Assembly (NCBI GenBank): GCA_037126765.1
Contig: JBBCBC010000026.1
Coordinates: forward strand, 8,172,418-8,236,417
DNA: 64,000 nucleotides
From: Stenogyne calaminthoides
Taxonomy: Eukaryota; Streptophyta; Magnoliopsida; Lamiales; Lamiaceae
Reading direction: 5' to 3'
The position numbers were made by a program, and so were the translations under genes. Under the pieces are notes generated by a model, which ran no database searches, was not told the DNA's origin, and worked only from the letters and a program-made list of their open reading frames with translations. This document shows, piece after piece, positions 11,852 through 21,949 of this stretch. The first letter of the stretch is position 1, and each line of letters begins with the position of its first letter.

Positions 11852-11924
11852 AATTGGCACGCCCGGTGGGACTGCTCTACCTCTCATTTCTTCTCTTTCA
11901 AAGAAAAACTTCAAGATCATCAAC

Positions 11925-13346
11925 ATGTCTTCTCGTAGGATCTTTTACATCAAGTTCGGTCCTTCTGACATTGAAGAAGTCAATGTTGTTACTCGAAGCA
12001 TGTCCAGAAGATTTAGTTTTGGGACTTCTTCATGAGCCAATCCTTCTGTTGGAACTATAGCAAACAGGCCTCGTTCAACTGATGACAGTGATGAAGACAA
12101 CTCAAGGGACTCCACTCCTCACTCCTTGTCTAGATCTTCTTCAAATTCAAGCACAACTTCTGTTATGATGGCGGGTACTACCTCTGTCGAAGAACAACTT
12201 GCCAACTTGACCAAGGTCATTGAGGGACTTGCAACGAAAGTCCAGAATCAGGATTCCTAGATAGCTCTCTTGATGAACAAGGGAAATGGTGGTGAGGCAA
12301 GCCACACAAAACAAAAGCAAGTTGATGAACAAGAAGATGCTGAAAATTCAACCAAGCATCAAACTGGAAAATCTGACCGGACAGAGAAGGAAATGTTAAT
12401 TTCTTCTGATGGAGGGATTGATATGCTTCAGCTCAAGGAGTTCATCTTGGGAACTGTAAAGGGAAGATACGACGAAGGTTCCAAGTCATCGTTCTCCTAC
12501 ACTAAGCCATACACCAAGAGGATCGACGGCTTGAAGATGGCATCTGGATATCAGCCTCCAAAGGTCCAACAATTTGATGGAAAGGGAAATCCGAAGCAGC
12601 ACGTGGCTCACTTTGTGGAAATGTGCAACAATGCTGGGACCTATGGAGACCATCTGGCCAAGCAGTTCGTACCATCCTTGAAGGGAAATGCCTTTGACTG
12701 GTATATTGACTTGGAAGCTAACTCCATTGATAGCTGGGATTAAATGGAGCAAGAATTCTTGAATCGCTTCTATAGCATTCGGAGAACTATCAGCATGATC
12801 GAGTTGACCAACACCCGTCAATGGAAAGAGGAGCCCGTGATTGATTACATTAATCGATGGAGGAATTTGAGCTTGAACTGAATGGACCGGCTATCTGAAG
12901 TTTCTGCAATGGAAATGTGCATCCAGGGCATGCAATAGGGTCTCCGCTACATCCTTCAAGGCATACGACCTAAGACCTTTGAAGAGTTAGGAACAAGAGC
13001 TCATGACATGGAGCTAAGCATGACAACAACTGGAGATGAAGGACCACCAGTTCGAGAATCTCGAGATAGGGGGCAAAATGGGTTAACTCTGAAAGATATG
13101 CGACAAAGACGATATCCATTCTTAGACTCCGATGTCTCTAGGATATTTGACGAATTGCTCGATGCAAAACTCATTGAGTTGCCGAAGATGAAATGACCAG
13201 AAGAATCAGGATGCACTAATAACCCAAAGTACTGCAAGTATCATCGGTTAGTAGGTCACTCAATTGAAGATTGTTATGTCTTCAAAGATAAAGTCACGCA
13301 GCTGGCCGAACAAGAAACAATAGTGCTAGAAGAAGAAACTGTCTAA
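11925..13346 (+). pseudogene. Retrotransposon gag, copy 2 (broken)
   Basis: It is nearly identical to copy 1, 2864 bp upstream, and has the same in-frame stops. It differs at the first lesion. Copy 2 has one extra base near 12033, giving an in-frame TGA where copy 1 is frameshifted. A few single-base differences follow, for example Phe to Val in PPK(F/V)QQFDG. The zinc-finger-like segment is at about 13229-13275. Confidence 0.9.
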
Positions 13347-13479
13347 AGTCTCTTAAAATTAAACCTCCTTGACAAGAGACTAAACTGTCTGAAATGCTCC
13401 TTGATACGATCGAAAACTATCAAACAAATTCAAGTCAAAATTCTTCAAATCCAAATGCAAATGAAGAAGTTGAATGGTT

Positions 13480-13656
13480 CATTCACTCCAAGTCGCGAAA
13501 TAACCGTGAATAATTTCATACTCCATTTACTTCAATTCACAAAATGACTGTGAATAAATTTCATACTACATTCACTCCAAGTCGCAAAATGACTGTGAAT
13601 AAATTTTCGTGCTTCATTCACTCTAAGTCCAAAAACGACCGTGAACAAAGCACTAG
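13480..13656 (+). repeat. Four-unit tandem repeat between gag copy 2 and LTR 3
   Basis: Same block as at 10616-10792, in the second internal region. Confidence 0.8.
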
Positions 13657-13664
13657 GGGGCATT

Positions 13665-14714
13665 TGTAAGCACATTAAATTTGCACTCAATTAAATGGCG
13701 ACACGTGTAAAATTTTATATTAATATCAAATAAAATTATTTATTTATTTATTGGGAATTTACTAAATTAATTCTCCAAATTAAATAATTAAATAACTCAT
13801 ATTTAATATATACACGGTACAAGTCAGTCAAATTTGACGAGCATTTAAATACTCGTATGTGGCAAATAGGACTGATACTTGGTCATAAATAGAAGAGAAT
13901 TAATGACAAATCAATCAAATTAAATGATTTGCGTTAATTACGCCATCAAATCCCTTCGACCAATCAGAGGCCGCCACGTGACACCTCAATTAATGAAAGT
14001 TTGCCATCCCTCACCTTTAAATAGGGGTCAAAACTCTTCACATTCTTCATTCCAGACGAACATACCAACATTCAATTCATTCCAGACGAGCAAGACGAGA
14101 AGAGTCCAGAGCTCCCTGCAACCGTTCTTGAAGATTCAAAGCAGCTTCAAAGGCGTTCTTCGTGCAAATCAAGCTAGAAACAACGTTAGATCAGAGATTA
14201 AGGCTCGAAGTCCCTCCGATCAAACGTTTCTTCAAAGGAAAACTTTGAAGATCTGAAGGCGTTCTTCACCAGCTCCAAGGCGTTCTTCACGAAACCGTCC
14301 AGAGACGACTCCAAATCCGAGATCAAGGCTCTAAACCCCTCTGATTCGGCGTTTCTCCAAAGACGTTCTTCGTTCAATCCCTTGAAGATTCGAAGTTCTT
14401 CATCAAACACTTGAAGATTCAAAGATTGTTCTTCATCAAATTCGAAAGTATTCATCCAGAAAATCTTCAAAAGCCACGTTCGATTCAAAACAAGATGTCA
14501 AGTCCTTGAATCAACGTTTCATATCCCCTACTTCAACCCCAGACAAGATTAAGGCAAGGACCGTTACAAAAGCCGTCCGAGTCAAGGTCAAAGTCAAAGA
14601 AGAGAAGAATTCAGAGGAACAAATTAGAGATTGAACCCATTATATTATTTCAAAAAATTAAGTTGTAAATCACTTTTTCGTATTTTTATTCAATTCACGA
14701 AATTTGTACTTACA
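13665..14714 (+). repeat. LTR 3 (3' outer LTR) of the gag-only element
   Basis: It begins TGTAAGCAC and ends TACTTACA, followed by the target-site duplication ATTAC. Its last approximately 60 bp carry private variants (caaaaaatt, cactttttcg, cacgaaa, gtactta) that LTRs 1 and 2 lack. Confidence 0.95.
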
Positions 14715-14719
14715 ATTAC

Positions 14720-16059
14720 AATAAAGAGATATTTTAAAATTTGAAAACTTTAAATATTATTATTTCCTTCACCCAAAAAAATAAATAAAAATAAAAGCAT
14801 GCTTCTAATATATCCTCTGCGCAAAAAGAAAGGAACTGTATAGGTTTGAAATTTTTATATAGCTCTTACGACAAAGTGTTTAGAAATTAAAGGTCTTTTT
14901 TGAAACTCTATTTCAATTGTTAGAAGCACTTTTTTTTAAGCTGATGAGACTCGAAGTTTTTTCCTTAAAAATGCTTCATAAGTTCAAATTGTGTTTCAAA
15001 ACAGGTACTAAATGTGATTGAACAAGTTAAAATTAATAAGAAACTGCTAGAGGGATACAAATTAGAATGGATGACATTGATAGATAACATAGTTTTTATT
15101 TGAAGTTGATATAGCTTAAATTAGGATCCATTTGATCGTATTTGATGGGTACAGTTAGTGCGTACGTGTGTGTTTTACCCTCCCATTATTTTTAAAATTA
15201 TTATTATTATTTATTATTAATAACTGTAAATTTTTGTTTATTGGGTTTTAATTCTTTAATTATTATGCGAGACACACTTACATATGAGAGTCATCTCATG
15301 ATGAGACGGAGCATAATTTGATCATTGACGATTTAATACTTTGAGAGAGGTGAATGTTGATTTATGATAAGGTTGTACCCCGTTTCATGCATGAGACCAT
15401 CTCATACAAATTTTTTTTCTTATTATATTGGTTGTGAAAAGGTGGAGACAGAAAGAAAGTGTTTATTCAAATGTAATTGAGTGACAATTGACGTAATTTT
15501 AAATAAAATATGAATAATTATTAAGAAAAGTGGAGACACGATTTGTCATAAAAATGAAATGTAAATTTTTGTTTGAGACTCCCGAAATAATAAAATGTAA
15601 AGTTTTGCTCGGGATGGATGGAGTATATTAGTATATTATACACTTACAATATTAAAATATAAAATTCATAATTAAATTTTTTATATTAATTATATGTTTA
15701 AAATATTTGATCTAAAATAATACTATAATTCTTTTTTTCAATCCTGAGAAATTCGCGGGGTTACGTGCTAATAATTATATAATTGTAAATAATATATTAA
15801 TAACATAGATAATATTTAATACTAATAATTAATAGTAGTATATATCTAGCAAATGCAAATAACACAACACTGTAATTATTAACTTTTATAATGCTTTAAA
15901 TATTTTAGCACTATTCACTTTTATAATAATTTTGTTATTGTGTTTCGTGATTTGATGAAACACTTAGTATTGTTATTTGTACACTTAAGATTTTTATAGG
16001 TGCAATTTTTACAATGAATAGTAGTCATAATAAGGTTGTAAAAAAAGTATATCTTTTAT
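14720..16059. other. AT-rich intergenic DNA, no gene seen
   Basis: All frames are closed. Short decayed element traces are likely, for example around 15560-15630 (a Stowaway-like ggatggatggagta end), but I could not define any boundary. Confidence 0.5.
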
Positions 16060-16235
16060 ATAGGCTTTTAAAAGGCTTCCAGTCCTGACCTATTTAGTAA
16101 AAAGGTCAGGCCTAGGCTCTTTAAAAAGTCTATGATAGATAACAGGTCAGGCTTGGGCCCAAGATTAAATATCAGGCCCAAGCTTTTTTATGTGAGGCCT
16201 AGCTCGGCCTGGCCTATTCCCACCCCTAGTCGTGC
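16060..16235. repeat. Probable end of a hAT-like element
   Basis: The stretch is rich in ggtcaggcc/gggcccaag and ends cctattcccacccctag. Such CACCCCTA ends are typical of hAT-type non-autonomous elements. The left boundary was not found. Confidence 0.4.
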
Positions 16236-16254
16236 ACTTCATAATATTTTCTTT

Positions 16255-16481
16255 TTTTGAGCAATTTTTGATTTTTTGATAATTCGGTATCCATCAATTT
16301 TTATTTTTAATAATTTGGTACCTGACTAAAGATCAACTAATTCGAAGGACTAAACCCCACCGTCCATCAGACTCATCTCAAGAGTTGATCGCACCTAAAG
16401 GGTTTCAAACCTGAAACAGAAATCTAGAGATTAGCATACTTTAAGTTTCAAGACTACACCACTTGGTTAACCCTTGGGGTT
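16255..16481 (-). mobile_element. tRNA-derived SINE (family S1), minus strand
   Basis: Read on the minus strand it starts accccaagggttaacc. An A-box-like ttaaccaagtggtgtag and a B-box-like ggtttgaaacc follow, and it ends ggataccgaattatcaaaa with an A-rich tail. A short internal duplication of the 3' part (ggtaccaaattatt, then ggataccgaattatc) lies near the tail. A relative with clean target-site duplications is at 49629-49798. Confidence 0.7.
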
Positions 16482-16487
16482 GCTTTA

Positions 16488-16680
16488 TAGTTTATTTTTA
16501 AAACATACAATTTATTTCATCGAAATATATAAATTGTTTATACTGAGATATGCAATATGTATTCGTGGAATAAGTTGTACGTTCTAGTATAAATAAATTG
16601 TATATTCCAACGCAACAAATTGTATGTTTAAATATACATTACATAGTGCATGGTGCATTTGATGCACAGGAGATCTATTG
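16488..16680. repeat. Short hairpin MITE, relative of the 0.4-1.0 kb fold-back
   Basis: Inverted motifs ttttaaaacatacaattta... and ...aaattgtatgtttaaa enclose an AT-rich centre. The flank gtgcatttgatgcacagg resembles the flank of the 40.3-kb copy. Confidence 0.5.
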
Positions 16681-16929
16681 TAATTTCTCTCTATTTTAAG
16701 TGTTTGTTATTTTGATAGTTTTTCCCTGCAGCTCGAAAATATGTACTCCTTTTTTTTTCATTTTAGCTGGATTATACGGACCACTTCTTATGTGGTATTT
16801 TCAATACCCAGAAATATCCATTCAAATATATTTTATCAAATATTTTAAAAAGTCAAATATAAACACGTGTAAGTAAAATATATTATATGATTTTATATCT
16901 TTTAAGTCTTGCACCATTATACAAGCAGA

Positions 16930-17345
16930 CTCTTATATTGTTATAAAACTATCATTGTTATGTTATAAAATTATCATTGTCATTCATAAAAACTTTCACT
17001 GTTATTCAGAAAAACTCTCACTCTTATTCAAATTACCTTTCACTGTTACTCTATAAAGCTATCACTCTATAAAACTCTCATTGTTATTAAAAAAAACTCT
17101 CACTTTTATTCTATAAAACTCTCACTGTTACGCTATATAATTATCATTCTATAAAACGCTCACTATCATCTTGTTAAACTATCACTGTTATTCTATAAAA
17201 CTCTCACTGTTATTAAGAAAAACTCTCACTAGTACGCTATAAAACTATCACTATATAAAACTCTCACTATCATTTTATTAAACTATCACAGTTATTCTAA
17301 AAAACTCTCACTCTTATTTAAAAAAACTCTCACTGTTATTCAGAA
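16930..17345 (+). repeat. Minisatellite of about 20-bp units (ataaaactctcactgttatt)
   Basis: About twenty degenerate units with the core aaact(c/a)tcactgttatt occur in one orientation. Units vary in length and include cattct(at)aaaac variants. No coding potential. Confidence 0.85.
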
Positions 17346-17740
17346 ATCAATTAATTCTTCACCATCTTTTCTCTCTTTACAGTGTTAGTATCCAACGTCA
17401 CCCATCACCACACTACTCTGTTTTGTTTAAGCAATTTACCTGTATCCCTAAACCCCAAAAACCCAAACTCTTTATTCTTGTTCACGCAACTCAACATCTC
17501 CGTACAACTAAGCGTGATATCCACAAACCAAAATGTTGCCGCCGTCGTCGTCGAGTAGCAGGATCGCCAATTCGCCGTCACCTGAAGAGTTGTAGAGTAG
17601 TTTCGCTAGTAGTTTCTCATGGCGGTGGGTTGGGAGAGAGGAGAAGTAGAAATCAATGTGAAAAAAAAATGGCTGAAATGGACTTAAATGATTTATATCT
17701 GACCCATTTTGTGTGTATGGGTCAGGCTTGACTCGAGTTC
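17346..17740. other. Unassigned sequence with a short GC-rich stretch
   Basis: A frame at 17423-17731 (102 aa) is composed of basic low-complexity residues and matches no family I recognise. The leader-like ccgccgtcgtcgtcg near 17537 could be decayed 5' gene sequence. I do not call a gene. Confidence 0.4.
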
Positions 17741-18690
17741 ATGGTATGAACCAAGTGTACATAAGTTTTTGTCATTATTTATTAGACAGTTTCCCAACAA
17801 TGTATTAATATATTGTACCACATGTAACATAGAATCAATGTAAATGTTAAATTTTTCAACAAAATTTGCTTTCAAATCTGAAGACAGATTGAGCTACCTC
17901 ACCATTTCGGTCATAAAACTCAAACTACAAATCCAATTGCTGACATTTTGGTGTCCTTGGAAAGCTAATTCAAAGATCTACAGTTCATATGCAAGGAGAA
18001 AATCAAGATTTTGACGGATAGAAGGCAGAAAAAATCAATCTTTTAGGCTGCCAAATTGAGTACAAAAGTCCACAATGTACAAACTTGAGGCCTATATAAA
18101 GGGCTCTTTGTTAACCCTTGAGAGGCATCCAAATTCATCCAATTCTTGTAATACATCTATCATTAGTCTATTATTTCTCTTAAAGAAAATGAGTTGTATT
18201 TGTATTAGTATGAGTAGCTAAGTATCTTGCTAGAGCTAGGGATGAAGCTTTAGTAAGATACTATTGATGTTCTTGGCTTATCAATAAAGATCTTCAAATG
18301 TATAATATTTTTAGTTATTTAATGAATTATGTTAAAGGTTTTGTTATGTTGAGACTTTGATTTATTGTAGACAAATTGGCACAATGAATGCTTAGCCTTA
18401 CATATCAATAATTGATTTCATAAATTCATTAAGTTAACAAAAAAGAAAATCTTCATAATTCTCTAAGTGCTTAACGTTTTATCTTCCGATTGAAATCACT
18501 TGAGTATTAGATTTCAATTAAGTTATCAAAGATAGCCAAGAATAACTCTAGTGTTTTACTTAAAGTGAAATCCCAAAGCTCTAGTATTTCAAACATTATA
18601 TAAACCCTTGAAATATTACCTGCTAGTTGACATCTTTTCTTCCAAACCTCCCTGTGGTTCGACACTCGGACTTCCGAGAAATTTTATTAA
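17741..18690 (+). repeat. Probable solo or truncated LTR of a large gypsy-type element
   Basis: Features are a TATA-like cctatataaagggctc at about 18091, followed by a short-leader style sequence, and near 18648-18672 the string cctgtggttcgacactcgg. Very similar strings occur at the LTR end or leader of large plant Tat/Athila-type elements. No TSD or coding domain was identified and the boundaries are approximate. Confidence 0.45.
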
Positions 18691-18699
18691 TTGAGACAA

Positions 18700-20056
18700 A
18701 TTAAAATATAAAAATTAAAAATATGCAACATGATATTTTTGTCGGTTATAATCTATCAGATGATGAAATTCTTATGGATCATAGTTTACCAAATGAAAGA
18801 ATTAAGTTTTAACAACTAATCATTATGTAAAATTAAAATTTTCGTCAGTGAAATTCTTAGCGGTGATTGTTTATTAGATGTTGGGATTCTTATCCTAGTT
18901 TGTCAAAAATATATCACACAACATAACTTGACTTAGTAACAGAACACTTCTAATTACCTATGAATTGAAAATAAATTTAGAATCAAGTGTAACACAAAAA
19001 AAGATGAGCTTCCCATATCCACTCATTTACATCATATTTACACATAAATTCCATATAATTATTAAATAATTCAATTTATCCATATATAATTCAATTTGCA
19101 GCTCCCTACCTCTAATCCCCTAACATTACCTCCTTCCCAAAAATAAAAATTTCTTAGCACAGAGACGATCAATCCCCCAAAATAAATTTGAAGCTGAGAG
19201 TTTTGTCGGTTATAGTCTATCAGATGATGGAATTCTTATATATCATAGTCTATCAAAATGGAAATATAAGAGTATGATAAACAATAATCATAAAAAATTG
19301 CATTTTTTATCGGTGAGATTCTTATCGGTGATAGTCTATTAGATGGTGGGATTCTTATTGATCATAGTCTATCAAATAAAAATTAAGATTTTAACCATCA
19401 ATAGTAGTGAAAAATTGAAACTTCTAATCAATAAATTTTTTATCAGTTATAGTCGATCAAATGATGGGGCTCTTACCGTACCTCACGTCAAGAATATATA
19501 ACATAACATAGCATGAATTAATAAGTTAGAAGTGTAGGTCTAGTGTGAAAATTTTCATGTATGAAAATCTATAAAATTGTCCTAAATCAACCATCTACAC
19601 CCTAAACACTAAATAATGAACCCTAAATTATGACATATTCGGGCCGAGTGAATCATGAACCACTTGGACCGAGTGAACCATGAACCACTCAATTTTGTCT
19701 AACGTTCACCAATTATAGAATTTAATTGTAAATTAAAGATTTTTCATGTATGAAATTTTTCATACTAGACTTTGTCAAATTAGAATCAAGTGAAACAAAT
19801 ACAAGATGACCTTCCTTATCCTCTCAATTACATCATACTTATGATATTTACACATAAATTCCATAGCCTTATTAGATAACATTTCTCCATACATAACCCA
19901 ATTTCCACCTTCCTTCCCCTGCCACCATCTTCTCCTCAATATGGAAATCTCTCTGCACAAAGACGATAAATATCCCCCCAAATCAAATTCTCGCTCCCAG
20001 TAGATTCAAAACACAAATCCACACAATTCAAACTCTTCTCCTTTTCCTTCCCCCAC
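18700..20056 (+). repeat. Block of local repeats next to the NRT2 pseudogene
   Basis: Two layers are visible. First, a degenerate unit containing tcggttatagtctatcaga and tgatgg(a/g)attctta is repeated about five times between 18735 and 19480. Second, a segment at about 18975-19195 (agaatcaagtgtaacac..., catataatt..., gcacagagacgatc) recurs at about 19783-19985 (agaatcaagtgaaacaa..., gcacaaagacgataaat). The second copy leads straight into the pseudogene, so it may be the duplicated promoter/5' region of that gene. Confidence 0.65.
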
Positions 20057-20640
20057 ATGCGCGCCTTCCATCTCTCCGGGCTCTCCTTCGCCACCGTCTT
20101 CGCTCCATGTTTTCTTCCAACGTCGTCGCCACCGCGAACGGCCTCGGCGGCGGCACCACACAGCTGATCATGCCTCTCGTATTTGATTTAATTTCTCTTC
20201 TCGGCGCGAATAAATTCACGACTTTACACCTGCCCTGTTTCAGACTCTGTACGCATATGGAATATTTTTCTTAGCGCTGGATTTGGCGGAGGGGAATTAC
20301 TCCGAGCTCCAGAAATCCGGAAATAGATATAAGGATAAGTGTTGTCATGTTTTATACCACGAATTATAGAGGGTGGATTCTAGCACTGACTTACGAGTAC
20401 TGCTTTGGTGTTGAGCTCACGATAGATAATATTATTGCACAGTAATTTTAGGATGTGGATATTCACACGGAGGGGATTATCGCGGCTAGTTTTGGATTGT
20501 CGAATCTGTTTTCAAGGCCTGGAGGTTGCATGAAGATAAGGGATGAGAGGGAGATTATGGACGTTGTGGGTGGTTCAGACGATAGGAAGGGTGTTGTGTA
20601 TTCTATTGCAGCTCCCCTAGTAGCTTAGCGAAGTCAACTC
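20057..20640 (+). pseudogene. High-affinity nitrate transporter (NRT2) pseudogene, fragmentary
   Basis: Successive NRT2 pieces occur in the correct order but in different frames. An N-terminal RAFHLSGLSFATVF comes first, near 20060. After an internal deletion comes FSSNVVATANGLGGGTTQ then LIMPLVFDLI (about 20108-20190). Then LDLAEGNYSELQKSGN (about 20275-20330), then WILALTYEYCFGVELTIDN (about 20370-20430), and after stops GIIAASFGLSNLFSRPGG (about 20470-20525). Functional NRT2 proteins are 12-helix plasma-membrane H+/nitrate symporters of about 500-530 aa. Here fewer than 200 codons remain, with frameshifts, at least three stops and large deletions. No introns are visible between the pieces, but I cannot tell retrocopy from decayed genomic copy. 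Confidence 0.85.
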
Positions 20641-20834
20641 CTTGTTCCATCAACTGTACGAAGTAAACAGCTGGGCTTCTGTTGTCTTCTCCTTCTTCGC
20701 TCAATCTGCATGTGGGCATACATTTAGGTCGTTCCATTTGTTTCAAGAAGGTATCATTCATTAGTCGCAAAATTGAATTCTTGTTGTTTTGTCGTGTGAA
20801 AAAGTTAAGATAACATTTTAGATAGATTTGAGTC

Positions 20835-20872
20835 TTGTCGGATTAGCCGGTCCTTGGGCTGGATGTCGAGTT
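20835..20872 (+). repeat. Short SINE S1 3'-end fragment
   Basis: ggattagccggtccttgg and ggatgtcgagttatt match the 3' part of the SINE at 49629-49798 and the fragment near 42.8 kb. It abuts the copia leader that begins at about 20873. Confidence 0.5.
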
Positions 20873-21949
20873 ATTATAATTCACAATCATCCTTTTGAGG
20901 AATTTATTCATGTGAAAGCTATATTTTGACCGTCCCGTAGGGGAATTTCTCCAAAAGATTTCACAAATAAATAAATCATTGAGGTCAAAATTAATTTGAT
21001 TCATAACCAAATTAATTATCAAAACATACTTAGTAATTTTTAAGTTTGAGATTTTTTGTTGGGCAATTCTCATGCAAACACATTTAAATAAATTAAATAA
21101 AGCACAAGAAAATACGATAACAATAAATCAAGCAAAGCAAAAAATAAACACATTGGGCACAAATTATCCAACTGTCATGGTTTGATTTTCCTTGGCTTGA
21201 TCTTGAAGAAACGCCGTCTTGAATTTCCCCACTAGTTCGTCTCGAAAAAAAAAATCGTCTCGAAACGCCACACCAAAGCGGCAATTTCGCGATGGATGCA
21301 CGCCATTGTCCGGCCGGCCGCTATTTAGAATGATCGCGCCCGTGCACCTAAACACAGCCGCGTCGCTTTTGGAGGATTCGGCTGCCTCGTGAAGCCCGTC
21401 GCCCTGCGTCTCGCCTTGGCGCCTCGCCCTTTTCCGGCTCATTTCGCCTCCTCCCGCGGGCATAGTGCGTATGGCCTTGATCCGCGTCGCGACACGCAGC
21501 GATCCCGCCTAGGCGCCGCGCTAGGCCGTCCCGACTAGCGGCGTCCACGTCGTAGCGCTTGCCTCCTTGACACATTTCGCCTGACGCGTATATCACGTCT
21601 GATTTCCGGATCCGTTTTAACTCCTCGCCTCTGTCTTCGTCTTCGATCAGGTTACAATTTATTTAACGAAAAATAAATACACTTTAAATCTAGACTAGTC
21701 TATTACATTTAACAAATTAAATATCATAATCTACTCGTGAATTTTCTCACGAGAAAAACAAATCCGAACGAGTCGAATTAAAAACCATTCATTCATACGC
21801 ATGAAAAATAAACACATTAAATACCATGACAATTGGATACCTGCAAAACAGATCTAGCAATTCTACTATCCAATTTCAATTTAATGTCCAATAATAATTT
21901 AAATAACAATTTAAAAGTCAGAGCTCGAAACCAGAGCTCTGATACCAGT
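20873..21949 (-). mobile_element. Second PBS plus leader of copia element A, truncated
   Basis: Read on the minus strand, the LTR at 21950-23634 is followed by two bases and a perfect initiator-Met PBS, TGGTATCAGAGCTC (21947-21934). About 1.06 kb of untranslated leader follows, homologous to the leader at 27278-27692 plus 30752-31280. The sequence includes a GC-rich part (about 21290-21610). Homology stops at about 20873. So a third internal region once lay beyond the 3' LTR, as in a tandem array sharing an LTR, and was cut off. Confidence 0.8.
21934..21947 (-). other. tRNA-iMet primer-binding site (second copy)
   Basis: GAGCTCTGATACCA on the plus strand is the complement of the canonical copia PBS. 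It lies on the distal side of what should be a 3' LTR. Confidence 0.85.

Larger units (their letters stand above)
7939..14714 (+). mobile_element. Tandem gag-only LTR retrotransposon (TR-GAG-like): LTR-internal-LTR-internal-LTR
   Basis: Three direct LTRs of about 1.05 kb (7939-8988, 10801-11851, 13665-14714) enclose two internal regions of about 1.8 kb; the repeat period is 2864 bp. The outer LTRs start TGTAA and end TACA. They are flanked by the same 5-bp target-site duplication, ATTAC (7934-7938 and 14715-14719), so the whole array behaves as one insertion. Each internal region starts with a PBS-like TGGCACGCCCGGTGGGAC two or three bases after the LTR and ends with a purine tract (tagggggcatt) before the next LTR. 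Only gag is encoded; no protease, reverse transcriptase or integrase is present, as in non-autonomous TR-GAG elements of the Ty3/gypsy type. Both gag copies are broken. Confidence 0.95.

Noticed and set aside
15564..15630. Possible further Stowaway end (ggatggatggagta)
   Set aside because: Only one weak end is visible and no partner end with flanking TA could be located.
16930..17345. Regularly spaced repeats that might suggest a CRISPR array
   Set aside because: Units are contiguous and degenerate with no unique spacers, and the DNA is plant nuclear.
17423..17731. 102-aa plus-strand open frame near the minisatellite
   Set aside because: Low-complexity basic composition, no family resemblance, no splice-consistent extension, and repetitive surroundings. 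Likely chance.
21164..21596. Overlapping minus-strand frames in the GC-rich copia leader
   Set aside because: High GC removes stop codons by chance. The frames are not conserved in the second copy of the leader at 30752-31280.
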